Assembly: GCA_902623995.1 (NCBI GenBank)
Contig: CACNWE010000001.1
Location: 62,001 to 126,000, forward strand
Reading direction: 5' to 3'
Source: an uncultured SAR116 cluster alpha proteobacterium
Lineage (GTDB): Bacteria; Pseudomonadota; Alphaproteobacteria; Puniceispirillales; Marisalimonadaceae
Length of the DNA: 64,000 nucleotides
Shown here: in pieces, positions 39,588 to 48,114 of the stretch
Numbering within the stretch: the first letter of the stretch is position 1
Layout: each line of letters opens with the position of its first letter
Notes under the pieces: model-generated
Told to the model about the DNA's origin: nothing
Databases searched by the model: none
Seen by the model: only the letters and a program-made list of their open reading frames with translations
Translations under genes and position numbers: made by a program

Positions 39588-40907
39588 ATGACACTATCAA
39601 CATATAATTTTTTATGGGCAATATTAAAATTGTTTTTGCCAAATTATTTACTAAAACGTCAAAAAAAAGGAAAAGAAGATAAACATAGACTTAGTGAAAG
39701 GTATGGAATTTCAAAAAAATTGCGACCAGATGGTACCATTGTTTGGTTGCATGGAACAAGTGTTGGTGAGTCTGTTGCAGCCCTTGCGCTCGCTAATTCA
39801 ATGAAAAAAAATGGTTTTGGTAAAAATAAAAATGAGTTTTTTTTGTTAACAACTAACACTACTTCTGCTGGTAAATTAATAAAAGATAAAATAAAAAAAG
39901 GTTTACCTGCAATTCATCAATATCATCCTTATGATCATCCTAAATTTGTTTCAAAATTTTTAGATCAATGGAAACCTAATATGGCTGTTTTTATGGAATC
40001 AGATTTCTGGCCTAATCTAATATATTTAACTGCAAATTCGAATATTCCAACTATTCTAGCATCTTCACAAATGTCAGATAAATCTGCTCGTTTTTGGACA
40101 GGGCTAGGTTACTTTTTGGCAAAAAAAATTTTTAGTAAAGTTGATCATGTTTTAGCTGTTGATCCTAAACAAGAGGCTTTATTTAAGAAATTAGGCGCTA
40201 AAAATGTTAAAAGTTTAACAAGTCTTAAGTCAATAGCTGAAAAACTCCCTATAGATCAAAATTATGTAATACAGCTAAAAAAGAATATACATAGAAAAAA
40301 AATATTAATTGCTGCCTCAACTCATCCAGGTGAAGAAGAGTTAATGATTAAGTTAGCTGACCTCCTTAGAAAAAAATCTCATGATAATATTTTAATTATA
40401 ATCGCACCAAGACATATTAATCGAAGCCTTGGAATTCAAAATAGAATAAAAGCTGCTGGATTCGACATAAAATCAAGGAGCAAAGGTGAGTTTCCATCAA
40501 AAAATGATTTTTTTTATCTTTCAGATACAATGGGAGAAATGGGCTCACTAATGGAAATATCAGATTTAGTTTTTGTAGCAGGATCTATGGTGCCCGTTGG
40601 AGGTCACAGCCCATCTGAAGCATCTCAATTTGGTAAGCCAGTTATAATGGGTCCACATTCTGAAAAATGTGATGCTCAGATTAAAGATCTGGTTTGGTCT
40701 GGAGGGGCTATACAAATAGAAAAACACCCAAAAATGAATGAGAATTTTCTTAATAATGTTGTTGAGTTACTTAGTAACTCAGCTCGCTTAGAAGATATGG
40801 GAAGAAATAGTTTAATTGCTTCTGGTTATGCCCAACAACGTGCAGATGAAGCAAGTATAAATTTGATTGAACTATTAAAAACATACAAAAACAAAAATGT
40901 TGCTTAA
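39588..40907 (+). CDS. waaA: 3-deoxy-D-manno-octulosonic acid (Kdo) transferase
   Basis: Adds Kdo from CMP-Kdo to lipid IVA. The 439 residues show the N-terminal membrane anchor, WLHGTSVGESVAAL with the catalytic Glu near residue 60, AVFMESDFWPNLI, and the CMP-binding region ending SLMEISDLVFVAGSMVP, GGHSPSEAS. It overlaps the annotated lpxK start by 11 bases. Confidence 0.95.
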   Translation: MTLSTYNFLWAILKLFLPNYLLKRQKKGKEDKHRLSERYGISKKLRPDGTIVWLHGTSVGESVAALALANSMKKNGFGKNKNEFFLLTTNTTSAGKLIKDKIKKGLPAIHQYHPYDHPKFVSKFLDQWKPNMAVFMESDFWPNLIYLTANSNIPTILASSQMSDKSARFWTGLGYFLAKKIFSKVDHVLAVDPKQEALFKKLGAKNVKSLTSLKSIAEKLPIDQNYVIQLKKNIHRKKILIAASTHPGEEELMIKLADLLRKKSHDNILIIIAPRHINRSLGIQNRIKAAGFDIKSRSKGEFPSKNDFFYLSDTMGEMGSLMEISDLVFVAGSMVPVGGHSPSEASQFGKPVIMGPHSEKCDAQIKDLVWSGGAIQIEKHPKMNENFLNNVVELLSNSARLEDMGRNSLIASGYAQQRADEASINLIELLKTYKNKNVA

Positions 40908-41901
40908 AATGTTTAAGGCACCTGAATTTTGGTATAAAAAAAATATTATATCAAAATTACAAATTATACTTCTTTATCCATTTTCTATTTTTTGGGTTTT
41001 AATTGATGATTTTAAAAGATACTTCTCAAAAACTTATGAATCTAAATTAAAGGTAGTTTGCGTAGGCAATCTAACTGTTGGAGGAACAGGCAAAACCCCA
41101 TTCTCCATTTATACTTACAAACTTTTAAAAAATTTAGGGTATAATCCAGTTTTTTTAACTAGAGGTTATGGTGGTTTAAAAAAAGGACCAATAGAAGTTA
41201 ACAATTCACACCATTTTGAAGATGTTGGAGATGAATCAATATTATTAAGCAAAGTTGGTACCACAATTGTTTCTAGAAACAGATCCTTAGGAGCTAAATT
41301 TATTGAAAAACATAAGGATAAATTCAACATAATAATAATGGATGATGGTTTACAAAATTATCAATTAAAACAAGATATAAAATTTCTACTAGTTGATAAA
41401 AAACTAAAGTTAGGCAATGGTTATTGTTTGCCTGCAGGTCCATTAAGGCAGCCTATTGAACGTGGTTTTAACAATATTGATAAAATAATATTAACAGGAG
41501 AGAGCGACAATAACGAAAAAGATTTATTTAAGTCTTTTAACATTCCAGTAATTAAATCAAATATTAAGACAACTAATCTACCAAAAATAAAAAAAGAAAA
41601 ATTACTAGCTTTTTGTGGCCTAGCCAATCCTAACAAGTTTTTTGACACTCTTAAAAAGAATGGATATGAGATTTCATCCATAAGAAAATTTCCTGATCAC
41701 TATGCTTACAAAAATAATGATATTAATAATTTAATATTTGATGCAAAAGACTTAAACCTAAAGCTCATTACTACTGAAAAGGATTATGTTAAAATTTCAG
41801 AAAATAAAAACCAAATACATTTTTTACCAATTGAATTTGAATTAGGTGTAAAAGATAAATTAAATTTTGAGTTATTTCTGCAGGAAAAACTAAATGCCTG
41901 A
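40897..41901 (+). CDS. lpxK: Tetraacyldisaccharide 4'-kinase
   Basis: Phosphorylates the lipid A disaccharide. The 334 residues have the Walker A loop GNLTVGGTGKTPF near residue 57 and MDDGLQN. The first ATG (40897) overlaps waaA. The ATG at 40909 would begin MFKAPEFW, which matches the usual MKAPxFW family start, so the true start may be there. It overlaps the next gene by eight bases. Confidence 0.94.
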   Translation: MLLKMFKAPEFWYKKNIISKLQIILLYPFSIFWVLIDDFKRYFSKTYESKLKVVCVGNLTVGGTGKTPFSIYTYKLLKNLGYNPVFLTRGYGGLKKGPIEVNNSHHFEDVGDESILLSKVGTTIVSRNRSLGAKFIEKHKDKFNIIIMDDGLQNYQLKQDIKFLLVDKKLKLGNGYCLPAGPLRQPIERGFNNIDKIILTGESDNNEKDLFKSFNIPVIKSNIKTTNLPKIKKEKLLAFCGLANPNKFFDTLKKNGYEISSIRKFPDHYAYKNNDINNLIFDAKDLNLKLITTEKDYVKISENKNQIHFLPIEFELGVKDKLNFELFLQEKLNA

Positions 41902-42781
41902 TTCCTTAAGTTTTAGAATTAAAAAGCAATTTGATAGGTACGTTCATGATCCAATAGCGGCTATAATAGCTATTCCATTATTTTTAATACTAAAGCTTTT
42001 ACCATATAAATTTTCATCTTATTTGTGTGGAACATTAATGTATTTAATTGCTCCACTTACTTCTTATAACAAACGTGTAAAAAAACATTTAAAAATTGTT
42101 TTCCCTAATAAGTCTAGAAAAGAGATAAATAAAATTACATCACAACATTGGTTTATGCTTGGACAAACAATTGGTGAGATGCCACATATTAATAATTTGA
42201 TTAAATTAGGTAATTTGGAAACTGAAGGTTTAGAAAGAATTAAAAAAGGTCCTGCCATTCTTGTTGGAGCACATATGGGTAATTGGGAATTCCTTTTAAG
42301 AGTTGGAGATCTTGCAGGAAGACGAGCTGGGTATGTCTTTAGACCTATAAATAATTGGATATTAAATAAAATACAAATTTACAGAAATAAAGATGCTAAT
42401 GCTGACTTTTATAGAAAAGGTCGTCTTGCAGCTATAGGCATGGCAGGCAAACTTAAAAAGGGTGAAGTTGTTGGACTAACAGGAGATCAACTTTTAAGAG
42501 AAGGTATTATGGTTCCTTTTTTTGGAATTGAAACACCAACACCTCAGGCAGCTGCAATTATGTCTATAAAATGGAATGTGCCGATTTATATGGTAAGGGT
42601 GGAGCGTTATAAGGATTTAAAGTTCAAATTAAGTGTTGAGGATAAGCTTAAGTTTCCAAAAAATTTAGATAAAGACAAAGCTATATTTGAAATTACTAGG
42701 TTAATTTCTAAAAGGATTGAAGAGTGGATAATAGATAGGCCAGAACAATGGCTTTGGGCACACAGACGGTGGGGCAAATAG
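41894..42781 (+). CDS. LpxL/HtrB-like lipid A lauroyl acyltransferase
   Basis: A 295-residue secondary acyltransferase of lipid A. It has the family HxxNWE-type motif (GAHMGNWE), the VFRPINNW stretch, GEVVGLTGDQ, FFGIETPTPQAAA, and the ending PEQWLWAHRRW. It is the last gene of the lipid A run. TGA is the stop of the preceding lpxK, showing that TGA terminates here. Confidence 0.93.
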   Translation: MPDSLSFRIKKQFDRYVHDPIAAIIAIPLFLILKLLPYKFSSYLCGTLMYLIAPLTSYNKRVKKHLKIVFPNKSRKEINKITSQHWFMLGQTIGEMPHINNLIKLGNLETEGLERIKKGPAILVGAHMGNWEFLLRVGDLAGRRAGYVFRPINNWILNKIQIYRNKDANADFYRKGRLAAIGMAGKLKKGEVVGLTGDQLLREGIMVPFFGIETPTPQAAAIMSIKWNVPIYMVRVERYKDLKFKLSVEDKLKFPKNLDKDKAIFEITRLISKRIEEWIIDRPEQWLWAHRRWGK

Positions 42782-42890
42782 AGTTAGGTTATTTTCGCTG
42801 GCAGTGTATCACTTTGCACGAGAGTGTGGCTAGATATTTATATTAAATGTGCTAAACAAACGGGGCATTATCTAAATAAAATATTATGAA

Positions 42891-43004
42891 TTACACACCA
42901 AACCAGTTATCATATTCTAAGTAAATAACTGTAACCGCTATAATTGCATATGCACAAAGATACCATTTAAAAATATAAGAATGTGGTTTACCGTCTTTTT
43001 TCAA
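42891..43004 (-). CDS. Tiny membrane protein (37 residues), unknown
   Basis: An open frame of 37 residues begins at TTG 43004, with AGGA six bases upstream, and ends TAA at 42891. It reads MKKDGKPHSYIFKW…, then one membrane helix (about residues 12–29) and an acidic, aromatic end LEYDNWFGV. It lies 18 bases downstream of the 66-residue gene. The well-placed ribosome site, the aromatic-rich composition and the clean helix support it, but such short frames can be accidental. Confidence 0.5.
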   Translation of the reverse strand: MKKDGKPHSYIFKWYLCAYAIIAVTVIYLEYDNWFGV

Positions 43005-43022
43005 TTCTTTTCCTATTATAAG

Positions 43023-43223
43023 TTAAAATATATAGTTTAATCCCTTAAAAAAAAACCAAAAAATACCAAAAATTAAATGAAAAGCTAAAGATATGAAGAT
43101 TGCTTTAAATAATTTATTATTTCCATCATCCCACCAATTTGTAAAAAGATAAATTAACTTTTTAAATTTATTCTCTCCATCATTCCACCATTGGTCAAAA
43201 TTATTTGTGATTTTTTTTGTCAT
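43023..43223 (-). CDS. Small membrane protein with tandem WW[N/D]DG repeat
   Basis: A 66-residue protein of no family known to me. The N-terminal half carries two copies of a 13-residue unit, WWNDGENKFKKLI (12–24) and WWDDGNNKLFKAI (30–42), spaced exactly 18 residues. A single membrane helix follows (about 42–60). Eighteen residues equal five alpha-helical turns, so both tryptophan pairs would face the same side of a helix lying on the membrane. It starts one base after the stop of the upstream 48-residue gene. The role is unknown. Confidence 0.7.
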   Translation of the reverse strand: MTKKITNNFDQWWNDGENKFKKLIYLFTNWWDDGNNKLFKAIFISLAFHLIFGIFWFFFKGLNYIF

Positions 43224-43224
43224 C

Positions 43225-43371
43225 TCATTTAACTATAAAATTATATCCCATATTAGGGTTAGTTAATATTGAAGGAGATATATAAAAAAAAATATAACCT
43301 TTTAACAAAATAAAAAAAATTGTCACAAATAGAAATAGTTTTAGTTCTTTTCTCATAGTAAAATTTACCAT
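43225..43371 (-). CDS. Small membrane protein (48 residues), unknown
   Basis: Frame from ATG 43371 to TGA 43225 encodes 48 residues. A short basic head (MVNFTMRKELK) precedes one membrane helix (about 11–33) and a polar tail ending YNFIVK. An internal ATG at residue 6 is an alternative start. No clear ribosome site is seen. The stop lies one base before the ATG of the 66-residue gene, which suggests coupling. It is 120 bases downstream of xseA on the same strand. Confidence 0.5.
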   Translation of the reverse strand: MVNFTMRKELKLFLFVTIFFILLKGYIFFYISPSILTNPNMGYNFIVK

Positions 43372-43491
43372 ATTTAGTTTTTATATTAAATATTAAATAT
43401 TTTATATTTTTAATTTATATCCATATAAATATAGATTTGATTAAATTAAATAGTTTGATCTGATCGCATCTAATATAAGTAAATCCAAAAC

Positions 43492-44862
43492 TTATTTATC
43501 TAATTGTGCTGATCTTATTTCATCTGAAAACTTAATTTTCACATTAGCATTTTTGGGAGCTTCACTGCTAAGTTTAATTGGTTTACCTTTATTGTTTATT
43601 ACAAGAGAAAAACCTCTTTCAAGAACTCTATTAAAGCTTGAAGCCTCGAGCAACTGATCTAAAGATTTTAATTTAGTTTCTTTACTATTGAAAATGTTTT
43701 CGAGAAAATTTTTAAATTTGGTTTCAAGAAGTTGTTGTTTTGAAACTAAATTACTTATTAAGATTTTTGGGGGCAATAAATATTGTGCACATTGAGTAAT
43801 TTTATTTTTTTTCTCTATTAAAATATTTTTGAATAAATTTTCAAAATCTTTGTATATAAAATCCAACTTTTGAGTTTTATTCTCAAAAATTTGGTCTGGC
43901 TTGCCTAACAACTTAATAAGGTAGTTAATACGATCATTATTAGCATACAACTTATTATTGAAGGATAACTTAATCCTTAAGTTTAATTCATCAATTCTTG
44001 ATATTAATTCATCTCTTATTGGAACTGCTTTTTCTGCAGCTGCTGTCGGCGTTGGAGCTCTTAAGTCAGATACAAAATCAATTAATGTTGTATCTGTTTC
44101 ATGACCTACAGCAGATATTACTGGTATAGAACTTTTATATACTGATCTAACTACAATTTCTTCATTAAATGACCATAAATCTTCTAAGCTACCACCACCT
44201 CTAGCAACTATAAGCAAATCGGGCTTTTTAATACTTGTATCATCTGTTAATTGATTAAATTTATCAATTGCATTTGAAATCTGGTGCGCAGAATCTTCAC
44301 CTTGGACAGCAACTGGCCACAAATAAACATGAGAAGGAAATCGATCAGATAATCTGTGAAGGATATCTTTTATTACAGCGCCTGATGGACTGGTAATAAC
44401 ACCTATGATTTTTGGTAAGTAAGGTATTGGCTTTTTAAGTTTTTGATCAAACAATCCTTCTTTAAGAAGTTTTTTTCTTCTTTCTTCAAGCATTTTTAGA
44501 AGCGCACCTTCTCCTGCCACTTCCATACTTTCTACAATAATTTGATATTTAGATTGCCCTGCAAAAGTGGTTGCTTTCCCAGTGCAAATTACTTCCATAC
44601 CCTCCTCTGGCTTAATTGATAACCTTGGTAAAGTATATTTCCAAATTATTGCAGCAATTGTACCTTCTGTATCTTTTAGGGTAAAATAAACATGTCCTGA
44701 CCCTGGGAATGAAGGGCGAGAAATTTCACCCCTAATACGTACATAACTAAAGTTTGTTTCAACTAATTTTTTAATTACATGTGAAAATTCGCTTACAGAA
44801 TACACTGGATTATTTGTATTAGTGATCATAGGATAGCATTCAGATTTCTGTTTATCATGCAT
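43492..44862 (-). CDS. xseA: Exodeoxyribonuclease VII large subunit
   Basis: A 456-residue nuclease subunit. It has an N-terminal OB-fold (YVRIRGEISRP, GHVYFTLKD near residues 38–65), the catalytic domain with GVITSPSGAVIKDI, ARGGGSLEDLWSFNEE and SAVGHETDTTLIDFVSDLRAPTP-type segments, and a C-terminal coiled coil. The first ATG at 44862 adds eleven residues before MITNTN; the start at 44829 fits the family better. xseB is not in the window. It is divergent from purD. Confidence 0.95.
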   Translation of the reverse strand: MHDKQKSECYPMITNTNNPVYSVSEFSHVIKKLVETNFSYVRIRGEISRPSFPGSGHVYFTLKDTEGTIAAIIWKYTLPRLSIKPEEGMEVICTGKATTFAGQSKYQIIVESMEVAGEGALLKMLEERRKKLLKEGLFDQKLKKPIPYLPKIIGVITSPSGAVIKDILHRLSDRFPSHVYLWPVAVQGEDSAHQISNAIDKFNQLTDDTSIKKPDLLIVARGGGSLEDLWSFNEEIVVRSVYKSSIPVISAVGHETDTTLIDFVSDLRAPTPTAAAEKAVPIRDELISRIDELNLRIKLSFNNKLYANNDRINYLIKLLGKPDQIFENKTQKLDFIYKDFENLFKNILIEKKNKITQCAQYLLPPKILISNLVSKQQLLETKFKNFLENIFNSKETKLKSLDQLLEASSFNRVLERGFSLVINNKGKPIKLSSEAPKNANVKIKFSDEIRSAQLDK

Positions 44863-44914
44863 TAATAGTATGTCATATTTCAGAAAATCTAAAGTCTTTT
44901 GGAGTAATTAATTC

Positions 44915-46177
44915 ATGAATATTTTAGTAGTAGGTGGAGGCGGTAGAGAACATGCTATTGCTGAAACTTTATCAAAGTCACCTTTAACAACAAGACTAAT
45001 TGTTGCACCAGGAAATCCTGGGATTGAAACATTTGCTGAATGCTATCCAATAGACGCTGAAGATATACCTGGGCAATGCAAGTTAGCAAAAGATGTTAAA
45101 GCAGATATTGTTTTTATAGGCCCTGAAATACCGTTAGTCCTAGGTTTAAAAGATGAATTATCAAAATTAGGAATTAGTGCATTTGGGCCTTCAAAAAAAG
45201 CAGCTCAATTAGAGGGTTCAAAAACTTTTTCTCGAAATTTTTGTAAAAGACATAATATTCCACAACCAGAATTTAAATATTGTACCGATATAGATACTGC
45301 AAAAAAACAAATTGAGCTTTTAAATGGATATTGCGTTGTAAAGGCTGATGGCCTTGCCGCAGGTAAAGGTGTTGTTGTATGTGACACCGTTCAACAAGCA
45401 ATAATTACATCAAGAGAAATGTTAGAAAAAAATAAATTTGGTAATGCGGGAAAGTCAATTTTAATAGAAGAAAGAATAAATGGCATTGAAGCAAGTATTT
45501 TTGCAGTTTCAGATGGAAATAATGCGGTTTTAATTGGAACGGCTCAAGATCACAAAAGGGCCTATGATAATGATGAGGGACCAAATACTGGTGGTATGGG
45601 AGCTATTTCTCCTGCCCCTGCGTTAAATCAAAATTTAAATAAAGAAATATTTAATAGTATTATTACACCTACAATTAATGGTATGAAATTAGAAGGATAT
45701 CCTTATGAAGGGATTTTATATGCTGGTGTAATGATTACAGAAAAAGGACCCAAGGTAATTGAATTTAATTGCAGATTTGGAGATCCTGAAACGCAGGTTT
45801 TACTTCCACGTTTAAATACAGACTTAGTAAGTATCATTCAAAAAACGATTAAAAAAAATCTTAAGAATATGACTATTGATTTAATTCCTCAAAACGCAAT
45901 TACTGTTGTAATAGCGAGTAAGGGGTATCCTGGTGAATTTGAAAAAGGAGTTTTATTACCATCGCTTAAAAATTTTAATAACAGAAATGAAATATCTGTC
46001 TTCCATTCAGGCACTTCCAAAGATAAAAATGAAAAACTTATTTCAAATGGCGGAAGAGTTTTATCAATAACATCTATTGGAGCAAATGTTAGAGATTGCA
46101 GGCAAAAAGCATATGATGTTGTAGAAGCTATTAATTGGGAACAAGGTTTTTATAGAAAAGATATTGGTAAACTCTAA
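44915..46177 (+). CDS. purD: Phosphoribosylamine–glycine ligase
   Basis: Second step of purine synthesis. The 420-residue ATP-grasp enzyme has the N-terminal GGGGREHAIA, the ATP-binding KADGLAAGKGVVV, the DHKRAYDNDEGPNTGGMGA loop and FNCRFGDPETQ. GGAG lies upstream of the ATG. Its last four bases overlap the convergent tadA stop. Confidence 0.97.
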   Translation: MNILVVGGGGREHAIAETLSKSPLTTRLIVAPGNPGIETFAECYPIDAEDIPGQCKLAKDVKADIVFIGPEIPLVLGLKDELSKLGISAFGPSKKAAQLEGSKTFSRNFCKRHNIPQPEFKYCTDIDTAKKQIELLNGYCVVKADGLAAGKGVVVCDTVQQAIITSREMLEKNKFGNAGKSILIEERINGIEASIFAVSDGNNAVLIGTAQDHKRAYDNDEGPNTGGMGAISPAPALNQNLNKEIFNSIITPTINGMKLEGYPYEGILYAGVMITEKGPKVIEFNCRFGDPETQVLLPRLNTDLVSIIQKTIKKNLKNMTIDLIPQNAITVVIASKGYPGEFEKGVLLPSLKNFNNRNEISVFHSGTSKDKNEKLISNGGRVLSITSIGANVRDCRQKAYDVVEAINWEQGFYRKDIGKL

Positions 46178-46632
46178 ACTTGCCTTATTTCTTTAAAAAA
46201 TTCTTTTATTAATTTTTCAGACTTATTTGCAGAAAATCCTGAATAAACTTCTGGTTTGGCTTTAGATCTGTAATTTGAAAAAATTCTAACACCATTATTA
46301 ATAGCTCCACCTTTTTTATCTTCTGCACCATAATATAAGCGCCTTATTCTTGTTTGCTTAATAATACTTGCACACATTATGCAAGGTTCTAACGTAACCC
46401 AAATATCATAATCATTTAAATATCTATTTCCTGTGATTTTAAGAGCTTTTTCTATTACTAGTTTTTCTGCGTGGCTTGTTGGATCATTTCTAGTTTCTAC
46501 TAAATTATGTGCTTTAGCTATAATATTACCATTTTTATCAACTATTATAGCACCAACAGGAACTTCTTGTTTATCTCTCGCCTTAATAGCTTCATTTATT
46601 GCAAATTCCATATAATCAATTTTACAAACCAA
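46174..46632 (-). CDS. tadA: tRNA-specific adenosine deaminase TadA
   Basis: Makes inosine at the tRNA-Arg wobble position. The 152-residue deaminase has the zinc/active site SHAEK (His54, Glu56) and PCIMC (Cys84, Cys87). MEFAINEA at residue 8 may be the real start, as most homologues begin there. It converges on purD with a four-base overlap. Confidence 0.93.
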   Translation of the reverse strand: MVCKIDYMEFAINEAIKARDKQEVPVGAIIVDKNGNIIAKAHNLVETRNDPTSHAEKLVIEKALKITGNRYLNDYDIWVTLEPCIMCASIIKQTRIRRLYYGAEDKKGGAINNGVRIFSNYRSKAKPEVYSGFSANKSEKLIKEFFKEIRQV

Positions 46633-46694
46633 ATTCTTTTCCCCTTATTGTAAGTAATGTTGCTAATACTCATTAAAACCTATAATACAGAACT

Positions 46695-47510
46695 ATGAAA
46701 ATAGCTCACAAAAAATATAATCTCAAACAATCTAAAAACATGAAACCAGAAATTAAATCATCTAATACAAAGACCAATAGGATAGCAAAGGTCATTGCAA
46801 GATCAGGTTTATGTTCTAGAAGAGAAGCTGAACGCTTAATTATAAGCGGTAATGTAAAAGTTAATAACAAAATATTATTAGAATGCGGTGTAAATGTAAC
46901 TTCTAAAGATCAAATTGAAGTAAATAATCAGCCTTTACCTTCAAAAGTTGTAACTAAGTTGTGGCTTTTCAATAAGCAAAGAGGATATTTAGTAACAAAT
47001 AATGATCCAGAAGGCAGGCCTACGATTTTTGATCAATTAAAGGAAAAATTAGATACAAGATTTATATCTATTGGTCGTCTAGATATGGACTCAGAAGGTT
47101 TGTTATTGCTTACTAATGACGGTGATTTAGCAAGAAAACTTGAATTACCATCGACAGGCTGGCTTCGAAAATACAGAGTTAGAGTACATGGATATGTAAT
47201 TGAAAAAGATCTAGAATTACTTAAAAATGGGGTCACTGTAGATGGCTTTAGATATGGTAAAATAGATGCTAAACTAGACAAACAACAAGGCAGCAATGCT
47301 TGGCTTACTTTGGGTATAAGAGAGGGAAAAAACAGAGAAGTTAGAAGAGTTATGAGTCATCTTGGATATAATGTTAATCGTTTAATTAGAGTATCTTTTG
47401 GGCCATTTCAAATTAAAAATCTAGCTTCTGGAGAGATAGAAGAAGTAAAAAAAGAGATCCTTAAAGATCAATTAGCGTTTTCAAAGCCGAAGAATAAAAA
47501 TAGAAAATAG
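46695..47510 (+). CDS. RNA pseudouridine synthase, RluB/RsuA type
   Basis: A 271-residue enzyme with an N-terminal S4 RNA-binding domain (ARSGLCSRREAERLI near residue 35) and a catalytic domain with the Asp in GRLDMDSEGLLLLTNDG. GKNREVRRVMSHLG follows. This matches RluB-like 23S rRNA pseudouridine synthases. The basic N-terminal and C-terminal tails are extended. It precedes rsmD by 22 bases, a common alphaproteobacterial pairing. Confidence 0.93.
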   Translation: MKIAHKKYNLKQSKNMKPEIKSSNTKTNRIAKVIARSGLCSRREAERLIISGNVKVNNKILLECGVNVTSKDQIEVNNQPLPSKVVTKLWLFNKQRGYLVTNNDPEGRPTIFDQLKEKLDTRFISIGRLDMDSEGLLLLTNDGDLARKLELPSTGWLRKYRVRVHGYVIEKDLELLKNGVTVDGFRYGKIDAKLDKQQGSNAWLTLGIREGKNREVRRVMSHLGYNVNRLIRVSFGPFQIKNLASGEIEEVKKEILKDQLAFSKPKNKNRK

Positions 47511-47532
47511 TTATTAAATTTAAGATTGTATT

Positions 47533-48114
47533 ATGAGAATAATAGGTGGTAAATATAAAGGATTAAAGCTTTTACCGCCAGATGGTATTAAAATTAGACC
47601 AACATCTGATAAATTAAAAGAATCTCTTTTTTCAATTATTACCTCAAATAAATATAAGATAAATATTGATAATTGTAACGTTCTTGATATTTGTAGTGGA
47701 ACTGGGTCATTGGGGATTGAAGCCTTTTCTAGAGGAGCTAATGCAGTTTATTTTGTGGATAAAGATCATAAATCAATAAATTTAATTTATAAAAATATTT
47801 CAAAATTAAACATTGATATTAAATTTGAAAATAAAATTAAAATTATTAAAGATGAGGCAACAAAAGCACTAAAAAATATAAATAAAGTCTTCCAAATAGT
47901 TTTAATAGATCCACCATACAGTTCAAATATAACAGAAAAATGTTTATCTAAATTGAAGAAACTAAATTTAATAAATCAAGATAGTTTTATTTTTGCTGAG
48001 AGTAATAAAGCAGAAGACTTCAATTTTGATGGTTATCAGATTTTAGATATAAAATTGTACGGAAATTCAAAATTAACTATCTTAAGATTATTAAATTCAA
48101 GTTCTATTAAATAA
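47533..48114 (+). CDS. rsmD: 16S rRNA m2G966 methyltransferase RsmD
   Basis: A 193-residue Rossmann methyltransferase with an N-terminal RIIGGKYKG…RPTSDKLKES segment, the SAM motif DICSGTGSLGIEAFSRGA, and the catalytic DPPY (LIDPPYSS). Its 3' end overlaps the convergent mutL by 18 bases. Confidence 0.96.
   Translation: MRIIGGKYKGLKLLPPDGIKIRPTSDKLKESLFSIITSNKYKINIDNCNVLDICSGTGSLGIEAFSRGANAVYFVDKDHKSINLIYKNISKLNIDIKFENKIKIIKDEATKALKNINKVFQIVLIDPPYSSNITEKCLSKLKKLNLINQDSFIFAESNKAEDFNFDGYQILDIKLYGNSKLTILRLLNSSSIK

Noticed and set aside
42782-42890. Possible small RNA gene in the spacer after the LpxL-like gene
   Set aside because: No tRNA-like arms, strong hairpin or terminator could be built by eye; no evidence to call an RNA.
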